Source of the DNA: Akkermansiaceae bacterium | GTDB lineage: Bacteria; Verrucomicrobiota; Verrucomicrobiia; Verrucomicrobiales; Akkermansiaceae | Length of the DNA: 34,012 bases | Direction of reading: 5' to 3' | Assembly: GCA_013001695.1 (NCBI GenBank) | Contig: JABDMC010000135.1 | Location: 1 to 34,012, forward strand | Shown here: positions 20,024-27,887 of the stretch, piece after piece | Layout: every line of letters begins with the position of its first letter | Numbering within the stretch: position 1 is the first letter of the stretch | Made by a program: the position numbers and the translations under genes | Notes under the pieces: model-generated | The model's input: only the letters and a program-made list of their open reading frames with translations | Told to the model about the DNA's origin: nothing | Database searches by the model: none

Positions 20024-21004
20024 ATGAACCTCAACGCAAAACGCTGGTCCGCAGGGGCCGTTTTGATCCTGGGCGGGCTCGCCTGGGCGGCGAACGCGTC
20101 GGCGTTGATGTCGGGCAACGCCTTCGAAGGACGGGCCAACATCCTGACGCTGAAGGGCAGTCCCTTCGGGCGCACCCTGGCGGTGGCCATGCGGGGCCCG
20201 GTGGATGTCTACTGGCACCAGGGTGAGGCCCATCACGTCTCCGGCCCGGGAAATGACGCGCACGATTGCGCGAATTGCTCGACCCACGACGCGGCGTGCG
20301 AGGAGCACACCCCGGGGGGAACCGCCGACATGCGCGAGGCGGTGAACGGGACCAAGACGGTCGATCCGCCGCGCTGGAGCCTGCGAACCTTCGCGCTCGA
20401 CCAGATCGCGGACTGGCGCAAGGCGTTCTACACCCGGACCAACCCCTTCGGAAGCACGAAGATGCACGAGGCCTACATCATGAGCGAGACGGAGAAGCGC
20501 CTTCGCCTCAGCTACGAGATGGATCCCGGAAACTTCGCGGCCTACGGTTCCTACTTCCTGTTCCTGAGCGAGGCGCTCTCGGCGTGGGAGAAGGAGGAGC
20601 GGCGGGACGAGGTGCACCGCCGGGCGCGGTCCGCGGCGTTGCAGCTGTCCTACCAGACGATCCAGGTCTGCCGCGGCCGGCAGGATGACCCGGCGGCCTT
20701 GCTGACGGCGGCCGTGGCGGCGCACGACCACGCCAACCTCCTCATCGGGACGCGCACCGCGGAAGGCCTCGAGAGAGCCCGCCGGTTCGTGGCGATCCAG
20801 GATGCCTGCCTGCGCGAGTTCGGGGCCTTGAGGGAGCGCCTCGAGTCCGCCGGCCAATGGGAGCGCATCCCCAGCCAACGCCTCCTCGAAATGGACCTCC
20901 AGGAGGACCTTCTCCGGAAATACCTCCAGGCGAACATCGACTATCTCAATTCCAAAGCGTCCCGGCAGACCACCAAATCCATCACTTCACCTTCCACCTC
21001 GTGA
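20024..21004 (+). CDS. Exported protein with His/Cys-rich segment, unknown family
   Basis: The product is 326 residues with an N-terminal signal/anchor (about 8-27, ending ANASA). Residues 65-95 hold an unusual cluster of possible metal ligands: H65, H70, H71, H80, C82, C85, H88, C92 and H95. The rest is helical and charged, with many Tyr residues (FAAYGSYFLFLSEALSAWEK). I recognise no family. It lies between the ABC permease (one-base gap) and the PilT-like ATPase (four-base GTGA overlap), so it probably works with the ABC transporter; in M. xanthus the comparable accessory gene is pilG. Its stop TGA lies at 21002-21004. Confidence 0.7.
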   Translation: MNLNAKRWSAGAVLILGGLAWAANASALMSGNAFEGRANILTLKGSPFGRTLAVAMRGPVDVYWHQGEAHHVSGPGNDAHDCANCSTHDAACEEHTPGGTADMREAVNGTKTVDPPRWSLRTFALDQIADWRKAFYTRTNPFGSTKMHEAYIMSETEKRLRLSYEMDPGNFAAYGSYFLFLSEALSAWEKEERRDEVHRRARSAALQLSYQTIQVCRGRQDDPAALLTAAVAAHDHANLLIGTRTAEGLERARRFVAIQDACLREFGALRERLESAGQWERIPSQRLLEMDLQEDLLRKYLQANIDYLNSKASRQTTKSITSPSTS

Positions 21005-22263
21005 GCACCGTAGCCCAACCCCCGGCCGTCCCCAATACGCCCGAGTTCCGTCCCTACCAGGCCGGCATGACCGGGATCGACCTTCTCGCCGTCACCTTCG
21101 AGGCCTGCGAGGGCCGGAACGTCTCGGACATCCAGTTTCGCTCGAACCGCCCCACCTACGTGGAAACGAACCACGGCATGGAGTGCCTCGATTTCCTCGG
21201 CATCCTCACCGATGTCCAGATGCTGGAGATCTACAAGGAGCTCCTCCGCCGGCAGGAAAAGGCGGCCCACGGGTTCGGGTCGGGGCACGTCGAGGCCGGC
21301 GAAGACCAGAAGATCACCCAGGCGCTGCAGCGCTTCCAGGAGTCGAAGGTCGATGACTTCTCCTCGGACGGCATTCCGCACACCGGCAACACCAAGGTGT
21401 CCGGGCGTCTCCGGATCCAGGTGCACCTCTCGGCATCGGGTCTCGGCATCACCTGCCGGATCCTCAACGACGGCATTCCCGGTCTCGACGCGCTCGGGAT
21501 CGACGGCGACACCGGCGCGGCCCTGAAGCGCGGGGTGTGCCGCCGGGCCGGCCTCGGGCTGGTCACCGGACCGACCGGTTCCGGCAAGTCGACCACCCTG
21601 GCGGCCATCATCGACTGGCTCCGGCAGAATCATCCCAAGCACATCGTGACGGTCGAGGACCCGATCGAGTACCGCTATCCGGCCGACATGGAGCACCCGA
21701 ACTACCCCGGGCATCGCTGCATGGCGCCGAGCATCGTCACCCAGCAGGAAGTCGGGCGGGACCTGGCGAGCTACCGCCAGGGATTGAAGGATGTCCTGCG
21801 GAAGGCGCCGATGGTCATTCTCCTCGGGGAGATCCGGGACCGCGACGCCATGGACACCTGCCTGGAGGCCGCGCAAACCGGCCACCTCGTGCTTTCCACC
21901 CTCCACACCACCGGGGCGGTGAAGACCATGGGCCGGATCCTCGAGATGTACCCGACCGAGCGGCAGCCCGCGATCCTGAATCGTCTCAGCGAGATGATGA
22001 TCTTCATTCACTCGCAGGGGCTCCTGAAGGGCACCGAGGGCAAGCGGGTCCTGACCTACGAGTTTCTCCAGAACAACGACGACGCCGTGGCGAGTGCCAT
22101 CGCGAACTACGCGTCGGGATCGAACTCCCTCGAGGACGTCATCCGGCGGGCCGGCAACATCGCCTGGGACGACAACCTGCAGAGGCTCTTCGACAAGGGC
22201 ATCATCTCGGGGGATGTCTTCGAGTCGGCCCGCATGAAACGCACCGAGCAAGACGACCTGTGA
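21001..22263 (+). CDS. PilT-like ATPase (type IV pilus retraction family)
   Basis: The product is 420 residues from a GTG at 21001 that overlaps the previous stop as GTGA; upstream in-frame codons lie inside the preceding gene. The N-terminal domain contains NVSDIQFRSNRPTYVETNHG, like the PAS-type domain of PilT. The ATPase core has Walker A GPTGSGKST (190-198), an Asp box (VTVEDPIEYRY), Walker B VILLGEIRD (272-280, catalytic E277) and the His box TGHLVLSTLH (293-302). PilT depolymerises pili; the AIRNLIRE motif needed for retraction in classic PilT is not seen, the matching region reading AIANYASGSNSLEDVIRRAG. The ATPase call is firm; retraction is likely but unproven. Confidence 0.88.
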   Translation: MSTVAQPPAVPNTPEFRPYQAGMTGIDLLAVTFEACEGRNVSDIQFRSNRPTYVETNHGMECLDFLGILTDVQMLEIYKELLRRQEKAAHGFGSGHVEAGEDQKITQALQRFQESKVDDFSSDGIPHTGNTKVSGRLRIQVHLSASGLGITCRILNDGIPGLDALGIDGDTGAALKRGVCRRAGLGLVTGPTGSGKSTTLAAIIDWLRQNHPKHIVTVEDPIEYRYPADMEHPNYPGHRCMAPSIVTQQEVGRDLASYRQGLKDVLRKAPMVILLGEIRDRDAMDTCLEAAQTGHLVLSTLHTTGAVKTMGRILEMYPTERQPAILNRLSEMMIFIHSQGLLKGTEGKRVLTYEFLQNNDDAVASAIANYASGSNSLEDVIRRAGNIAWDDNLQRLFDKGIISGDVFESARMKRTEQDDL

Positions 22264-22318
22264 ACCTTCCCGCGGCACCGGGACTTCCCGGCGGCCGCCC
22301 CCGACCCGGAACACCAGC

Positions 22319-22426
22319 ATGAACCTCCACCACCCTCTCGTCCAGAGACCGCCCGGCTCGAAGCCGCCGGCCGGTCCGCAGGCGCGGGTCGTGGAGCCGC
22401 CTGGAACGCCGATTCCCCCATCTTGA
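22319..22426 (+). CDS. Possible small proline-rich ORF
   Basis: An ATG at 22319 opens a 35-codon frame (MNLHHPLVQRPPGSKPPAGP and on, ending TPIPPS). It lies in the otherwise empty 196-bp gap between the PilT-like and PilM/N-like genes. Its start is preceded by the same C/A-rich, Shine-Dalgarno-free context as several true starts here. It may be a real small protein or chance; there is no homology that I recognise. Confidence 0.2.
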   Translation: MNLHHPLVQRPPGSKPPAGPQARVVEPPGTPIPPS

Positions 22427-22459
22427 CCAGCCCTACCGGACCCTGACACCCAAACAACT

Positions 22460-24217
22460 GTGGACACCCTTTTACACCCATCAGAACTCTCGACCTGGCA
22501 GCGATTCGTCCAGGCGCGGCGCCTCCATAAGCAGAGCAGCCGCTCCCGGAATCCGGATTGGTTCCGTCCGGCGCTGGAACTCGGCAGCCAGCTGCACCTC
22601 TTCGTCGAGGGGAAGAGCATCACCGCGGCCCGCCTCGGCGTGAAGGAGGGGGCCGGCACGACGTGGACGCGCATCGACTCGCCCCGGCTCGACATCGAGA
22701 CCGAGGACCTGCGGACCTTCCTTGCCAAGCTCCGCGCCGAGCACCTGTCCGGCAAGGCCCGCTCCCTGGGGGTCGTCCTTCACCTCGCGGATGAGTTCGC
22801 CATCTCCGAACTCGCGCCGCAACAGGACGAGCCGGAGGACCTCGCCACCTTCCGCGAAACCCTCCGGAACGCCCCCGAGACCCTCCTCGATGACCAGAAC
22901 ATTTCCGGGAGCGAGCTGTCCTTCCGGTTCTTTCCCTACCCGGGCACCGAGGATGAATCCCAGCCCGGCGCGGCCATCACGATCTCCCGGAAGCACCAGG
23001 CATTCCTCCGCCAGTTCCGCGAGATCGGGGAGGAAATGAAATTCCCGATCCGCACCGCGGCGGTCAGCGCCCCCCTGGTGGCCCTCGGAGCGCTTCCCAA
23101 GATCATCCCGACCGCTCCCAACCAGCCGTTCTGCGCGTTGCTCTCCTACTCGACCTTCTCGGTCCTGGCCTTCTTCAAGACGGGCGGTGAACTTCTCATG
23201 CTGCGGTCCGTCCGGCACCATTCCGGCGGGGTGGCGCCCAACGTGAGCGGCGTGGTGCAGACCATGGCGGCGGCCCTCGAGCTTCCGGACCCGGTCTCGC
23301 TGGTGATTCCGCTTTCGCAGCAGGAGAACGGGCCCTCGGTCCCGCCGCTGCCGAACGCCTCGCTCCTCAACTGGCAGCAGGTGGTCGGCTTCGAACCCGG
23401 GATTCCCTTCGAATTCCAGGCCGCCACGGCCACCGTGATTGCTCCCGAGGAGCGGCAGGGGATGGCCGACACCGACACCTTCCTCGAGCTCGATGACAAC
23501 CAGTGGGCCCTCCAGGATTTCCTGCCGCCCTCCGAGGACGAGATCGAGCTCTATCCGGGTCCCACCGAGATGAAGATCCTGCGCTTCGGCAGCATCGGCG
23601 TGAAGGTCGCGGCCCTCGCGCTCCTGCTGTCCATCGGGTGGACCGGGCTCCGCGCCTTCCAGATCCTGCGGGATCCGGCGTGGCACGCCAAGAAGTCGGA
23701 CATGAACGATGCCGCCAACCAGATCCTGGTGCAGAAGATCAAGCGCTTCGAGGTGTGGGACTCCTTCCTCGCCGACCGCTCCAAGGCGTGGGTCACGATG
23801 GAGCTCCTGAACCGGATCTTCCCGAACCCCACCGCCGTCGTGCTCATCATGGCGGACCACACCGTGCGCCCGGAACGAAGCCGGGAAGGCGACGCCGGGA
23901 GCCTCGTCAAGGAGTGGCGGCTGAAGGGGTTCTCCAACGAGGAGGCCCTCAAGCACCTCACCGCGATCAACACCCGGGACGGCATCGAGGCGATCTTCAA
24001 GGCCACCCAGGAAGTCACCGGCGACGCGGCCCTCGATCCCACCCCCGACACGCGGACCGTGGTGGTGAACCTGGTGGCCTCCGAAAACAAGCGCTACCGG
24101 CCGGATTCGGAGGACACCAGCTACGAGAGCCAGTTTCCGTTCCAGTTTGACCTGACCATCTCGCAGCGCTTCTCGGCAGAGGATCCGCTCGCCATCCCAA
24201 CCGCCGCAGCACCATGA
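22460..24217 (+). CDS. PilM/PilN-like (GspL-like) assembly protein
   Basis: The product is 585 residues, started at GTG 22460 after a G-poor leader. A large cytoplasmic part (1-370) precedes one transmembrane helix (about 376-403, VAALALLLSIGWTGL) and a periplasmic domain (404-585) that begins with helical NQILVQKIKRFEVWDSFL. This layout, cytoplasmic actin-like domain then helix then ferredoxin-like periplasmic domain, is that of GspL or of PilM fused to PilN. The context, directly before PilO-like and PilP-like genes and a secretin, supports it. Classical PilM nucleotide-binding motifs are not obvious. It would join the cytoplasmic ATPases to the inner-membrane platform. The call rests on topology and order more than motifs. 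Confidence 0.6.
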   Translation: MDTLLHPSELSTWQRFVQARRLHKQSSRSRNPDWFRPALELGSQLHLFVEGKSITAARLGVKEGAGTTWTRIDSPRLDIETEDLRTFLAKLRAEHLSGKARSLGVVLHLADEFAISELAPQQDEPEDLATFRETLRNAPETLLDDQNISGSELSFRFFPYPGTEDESQPGAAITISRKHQAFLRQFREIGEEMKFPIRTAAVSAPLVALGALPKIIPTAPNQPFCALLSYSTFSVLAFFKTGGELLMLRSVRHHSGGVAPNVSGVVQTMAAALELPDPVSLVIPLSQQENGPSVPPLPNASLLNWQQVVGFEPGIPFEFQAATATVIAPEERQGMADTDTFLELDDNQWALQDFLPPSEDEIELYPGPTEMKILRFGSIGVKVAALALLLSIGWTGLRAFQILRDPAWHAKKSDMNDAANQILVQKIKRFEVWDSFLADRSKAWVTMELLNRIFPNPTAVVLIMADHTVRPERSREGDAGSLVKEWRLKGFSNEEALKHLTAINTRDGIEAIFKATQEVTGDAALDPTPDTRTVVVNLVASENKRYRPDSEDTSYESQFPFQFDLTISQRFSAEDPLAIPTAAAP

Positions 24218-24753
24218 ACCCGTTTTACAAGGAACCCGTCATCGTCTTTGGAGGCGTGGCCCCGCTGGTCGCGGTGGTCGTGGCCTTTGTCGTCCTCTTC
24301 AACTACAAGGGGAAGCTCGAGACCGAGCACCGCATGAAGCAGAGAAGCTACGAGGAGGTCCAGAAGGTCGTCCGCGAACGGCAGCGGCTGGAGGCCAAGG
24401 TCGACGAGCAGGCCCCCTACCTGAACAGCTGGATGAGCCTCTTCGAGAAGCCGACCGCCACGAGCGTGAACGGCTTCCTTGGCGCCGTGCAGAAGAAGTT
24501 CGGTGGCGAGGAATTCCAGCAAACGGCCTTCCGCCGGAGCTCGTCCTCGAGCGGGATCGGCAGCGCCAGCGCGCAGCCCTCCATCCAGATCCAGCTTGCC
24601 TTCCGCGGGACCTACAGCGCCCTGCAGAATGCCTTCGTGGAGCTGGAGACCAGCATGCCCCAGCTCCAGCTCGACAGCATCAAGATCACCCCGAACGCAA
24701 ATCGCAAGGTCCTCAATGCCGACCTTGTCTACACCGCCTGGCAAACCGAATGA
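24214..24753 (+). CDS. PilO-like (GspM-like) inner-membrane assembly protein
   Basis: The product is 179 residues. A short cytoplasmic N-terminus leads to one transmembrane helix (9-31, VAPLVAVVVAFVVLF), then a coiled-coil (about 34-66, rich in Lys/Glu/Arg), then a small periplasmic domain with FRGTYSALQNAFVELETSMP, which has the pattern of PilO/GspM ferredoxin-like folds. A Ser-rich stretch lies at 107-118. The start ATG overlaps the previous TGA (ATGA at 24214-24217) and its own stop overlaps the next gene by four bases. It would form the alignment complex with the PilM/N-like and PilP-like proteins. Confidence 0.65.
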   Translation: MNPFYKEPVIVFGGVAPLVAVVVAFVVLFNYKGKLETEHRMKQRSYEEVQKVVRERQRLEAKVDEQAPYLNSWMSLFEKPTATSVNGFLGAVQKKFGGEEFQQTAFRRSSSSSGIGSASAQPSIQIQLAFRGTYSALQNAFVELETSMPQLQLDSIKITPNANRKVLNADLVYTAWQTE

Positions 24754-25373
24754 AATCCTACCTTTCCCTCCTCGTATTGATTCCGCTGGCGGCCCCGGTC
24801 CTCGGCGTGCAGGAACCGAAGTCCCCGGCTCCCGCGGAGCCCGGGGCCCCGGCCACCGCCGCGCCGACCGGCCCCACCCCGTCGCGCCTCGTGGGCGAGC
24901 ACGTCGAATCCTACGTGGCGCAGCTGCGGGCGCGCATGGCGATCAACGGGCGCGATCGCGGCCCCTTCGGCCTCTTCCAGGACCTCTCGAACTCGAAGCA
25001 GGGTCTTCTTCCCGTCACGACCCGCAAGATCGAGAGGAAGCCTCAAACGCCGTTCGCGGACGTGGTGAAATCCATCCCGATCGCGGCGGTCTTTCCGCTC
25101 GAGCAGGAATTCCTCGTGGGATCCCGCACCTTCCGGACCGGGCAGGTCTTCCCGCTCGTGGCGTCCGGCGAAAACATCTCCGTGCAGGTCGTGGCGGTGC
25201 GCTCCTCGAGCGTCCGCTTCAAGAACATCCGTTCCGGAGAAGTCCTGGACAAGCGCCTCGATCTTCTCCCCGACGGGGTGACCTCCGGGGGCGGCTCCAT
25301 CCAGGTCCAGGGCGTCACCTCCAACCGGGACGAGGCGTCCGAACCGCTCCACATCAACCTCTACGGAAAATAA
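24750..25373 (+). CDS. Exported PilP-like protein of the alignment complex
   Basis: The product is 207 residues with a signal peptide (1-20, LSLLVLIPLAAPVLG), a Pro/Ala-rich linker (about 22-46), then a soluble domain. The later part (FRTGQVFPLVASGENISVQV, VRFKNIRSGEVLDKRLDLLP) is beta-rich and ends GSIQVQGVTS..., fitting a small beta domain that could dock on the secretin, as PilP/GspC do. The similarity is in position and layout, not in a clear sequence motif. It overlaps the previous gene by four bases and precedes the secretin by 50 bases. Confidence 0.55.
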   Translation: MKSYLSLLVLIPLAAPVLGVQEPKSPAPAEPGAPATAAPTGPTPSRLVGEHVESYVAQLRARMAINGRDRGPFGLFQDLSNSKQGLLPVTTRKIERKPQTPFADVVKSIPIAAVFPLEQEFLVGSRTFRTGQVFPLVASGENISVQVVAVRSSSVRFKNIRSGEVLDKRLDLLPDGVTSGGGSIQVQGVTSNRDEASEPLHINLYGK

Positions 25374-25423
25374 TCACCCCACGCCTCACCCTTTGTACCG
25401 AAACCTGGCAACTGCTACCCACC

Positions 25424-27259
25424 ATGAATAGAATGAAACTGCTGCTACCCTGCATCCTGACCGGTCTGGCCCTCGTGCTTGCGCCCCAGGCTGTGACCGC
25501 ACAAGGATCCGATCTTCCGGAGCCGACCGCGACCAACGAGGCTGCCCCCGATGGCGGCCTCCCCGCCCCGGAACTGCAACTCCCCAGTCCGGACTTCGAC
25601 GAACCCGAGCCCGCGGAGGAATCCGGGGGCTTCTCGGATCTTCCCATTCCGACCCCGGTGGTGGCTGCCCCGAGTCCGGTGGGTGCTCCGCCGCTGCCCA
25701 GCGCCGAGGAGCTCGACAACGTTCCGCCGCCTCCCCCGGGACCCGGTGGCGCCAAGCCCGCGCCGGTCGGCCCGGACGGGGAACCCGGCGCGGACCCCAT
25801 CGAGGAGGCCGACGGCGGTTTCCTGATCCGCGATGCCGCCCTCAACGACATCTTCCAGATGCTCGCCAAGCGGGCCGGAAAGCAGTACTTCCACAATGCC
25901 CGCATCGCCGGGCCGGAGTTCAACGTGAGCGGCCACCTCAACGGCGGCGACCCGCTCTCCCAGATGGAGGAACTCGCCTTCCAGTACGGCCTGACGCTCT
26001 ACCGCAAGGGCGAAACGGTCTACGCCATGAGCCCCGAACAGCTCAACCAGGTCCCCGCGGAAGAATGGCACTACCAGCTCGCCTACCTCCGGCCGACCGA
26101 CATCGAGCAGATCAAGGCCTTGATCCAGCCGCTCCTTTCGCCGACCGGCCTGGTGAACTTCGAGCCCAAGACCAACACCATCATCGTCATCGACTCCTCC
26201 CAGCGGGTCGAGCGGGCCCAGGCCCTCCTCGAGAAGGTCGACCAGCCCAAGGGACAGATCGTGATCGAGGTGAAGATCCTGAGCGTCAACAGCTCGGCGG
26301 CGCAGCGCGTCGGCGTCAACTGGCTCTCGCTCGGACTCGAGGGGGTGGGCTTCGACGTCAAGACGAGCCTCGCCGGCGTCTTCGGCCTCGGGACTCCCGG
26401 GACCGCCTTCGCGGACAGCAATGTCGTCCTCTCCCCGCTCGAGATCAAGGCCGTCCTCCGGGCCCTCAACTCCGGGGGCCTCGTGAACCAGACCTCCAAC
26501 CCGACCCTCATCACGGAGGACAACGAGCTCGCCACGATCTCGCTCATCGATCGTGTCCCGATCATCACGACCACGATCAACCAGAGCAACGACAACACCA
26601 ACATCACCGACGAGGTGCGCTACCAGATCGATGCCAAGGACCCCGTGGGCGATCCCACCACCACCCGCGAGATCGGGGTGACCATGGCGGTGACCCCGAC
26701 GCTCCAGCCGGACGGCACGATCCGCATGAAGATGCGGCCCCGGTCGGCGCAGATCGTCGACGAGATCGAGGGCGGCAGCGGCAACATCTACCCGCGGGTC
26801 AGCGAGTCGATGATCGAGACCATCGCGCGGATTCCCGACGGATACTCGCTGGTGGTCGGCGGCTTCTACGGCCAGGTGAAGCAACGGGACGACAACAAGA
26901 TCCCGCTGCTCGGCGACATCCCGATCATCAACTTCTTCTTCAAGAACCGCGACACGCTGAAGGAAACCGCGAGTCTCGTGTTCGTGGTCACCCCGACGTC
27001 CTACAACCCGTCGTCGGCGGCCCAGAACTGCAGGATTGCCGGGCGGCTTCGCGACCGTCTCAGCATCGAGGAAGGACACGACTGGATCGATGACTCCCGC
27101 CCGGGCGCGGCCCATCGGCCCGACCTCGCGCGCGGGCTCAACGGGCTTCGTCCCGACCTTCCGGACCCGAGTCCCTCGATCCGCGATTTCCAGCCGACCC
27201 TCGAATGTTGCGACGACGGACCGAAGAGCGTCCTCAGCCGCGTGCGACGCCGTCGCTAA
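25424..27259 (+). CDS. Secretin (PilQ/GspD family outer-membrane channel)
   Basis: The product is 611 residues from the ATG at 25424. Signal peptide 1-26 is followed by a Pro-rich acidic linker (about 28-130). An N0/STN-like domain (131-210, FLIRDAALNDIFQMLAKRAG) and an N1-type domain (about 220-275, YLRPTDIEQIKALIQPLLSP) lead to the secretin core (276-527). The core has KGQIVIEVKILSVN, a NQTSNPTLITEDNELATISL stretch, VVGGFYGQ (477) and IPLLGDIPIINFFFKN, then FVVTPTSY (520). An 84-residue Arg/Asp-rich extension (528-611) follows, perhaps for pilotin binding. Twelve or more subunits would form the outer-membrane gate. Family membership is certain. Confidence 0.95.
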   Translation: MNRMKLLLPCILTGLALVLAPQAVTAQGSDLPEPTATNEAAPDGGLPAPELQLPSPDFDEPEPAEESGGFSDLPIPTPVVAAPSPVGAPPLPSAEELDNVPPPPPGPGGAKPAPVGPDGEPGADPIEEADGGFLIRDAALNDIFQMLAKRAGKQYFHNARIAGPEFNVSGHLNGGDPLSQMEELAFQYGLTLYRKGETVYAMSPEQLNQVPAEEWHYQLAYLRPTDIEQIKALIQPLLSPTGLVNFEPKTNTIIVIDSSQRVERAQALLEKVDQPKGQIVIEVKILSVNSSAAQRVGVNWLSLGLEGVGFDVKTSLAGVFGLGTPGTAFADSNVVLSPLEIKAVLRALNSGGLVNQTSNPTLITEDNELATISLIDRVPIITTTINQSNDNTNITDEVRYQIDAKDPVGDPTTTREIGVTMAVTPTLQPDGTIRMKMRPRSAQIVDEIEGGSGNIYPRVSESMIETIARIPDGYSLVVGGFYGQVKQRDDNKIPLLGDIPIINFFFKNRDTLKETASLVFVVTPTSYNPSSAAQNCRIAGRLRDRLSIEEGHDWIDDSRPGAAHRPDLARGLNGLRPDLPDPSPSIRDFQPTLECCDDGPKSVLSRVRRRR

Positions 27260-27287
27260 CCACCAACCATCACACCCTCCTCAAGCC

Positions 27288-27887
27288 ATGAACCTCGAAG
27301 CAGCATCCACAATCCAGAACGGCGACGACCCCGCCCCGCCGGCGGGGACGCGCCTCGGCAACGCCCAACTGGCGTGTGATCCGGCCTGCCTCGAGAGGAC
27401 GTGCCAGTCCTTGCAGCAGTTCGAACTGGCCACCGAGGAGGAAGTTCGCCAGCTCTACTCCCACGGCTCCGCGGCCCTCGCCGGGCCGCGACCGTGGGAC
27501 CCCCTCGAGTTCGTGGCGGCCCTGCGGGTGAGTGAGCCGGACGCCCGTCCGGTGGAGGTCGAGCGCCTTGGACGCGGGCTTGCAGCAGCCGCGGGCCAGG
27601 CCCTGACCCTCATCCCGTTCGCGGCCCGCATCCCCACCCCCAGCAGCTTCTACGACGACCACGCCGACCTGCGCCTCCAGTGCCACCAGTTGCTCGTCCC
27701 GATCCTCTATGCCGAGGAGATGGAGGTCGTCGGCATCGCATCCATCAACCCGGTGGCCCTCGACCTCGCCGAGCAATTCGTCGTGGCGGATATCCACAGC
27801 CGCACCGGCAACAACCCTCTCATCTCAAAACTCCTGCTTCATCACGACAGCTGGATGTCCCTCTGCCAAAAACAGTTCGCGCTATGA
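27288..27887 (+). CDS. Unknown protein upstream of PilB/GspE, possibly related to its N-terminal domain
   Basis: The product is 199 residues from the ATG at 27288, preceded by a C/A-rich leader after the secretin. It has no signal peptide or membrane helix, so it is cytoplasmic. The C-terminal half (YAEEMEVVGIASINPVALDL then AEQFVVADIHSRTGNN) recalls the N-terminal regulatory domain of GspE/PilB ATPases, and the next gene is such an ATPase whose start overlaps by four bases (ATGA). It may be a detached partner of that ATPase. This is a weak likeness, and otherwise I do not recognise it. Confidence 0.6.
   Translation: MNLEAASTIQNGDDPAPPAGTRLGNAQLACDPACLERTCQSLQQFELATEEEVRQLYSHGSAALAGPRPWDPLEFVAALRVSEPDARPVEVERLGRGLAAAAGQALTLIPFAARIPTPSSFYDDHADLRLQCHQLLVPILYAEEMEVVGIASINPVALDLAEQFVVADIHSRTGNNPLISKLLLHHDSWMSLCQKQFAL

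Noticed and set aside
25445-27115. 556-codon minus-strand frame inside the secretin gene
   Set aside because: It is antisense to a certain secretin, has shadow-type composition and no recognisable domain.
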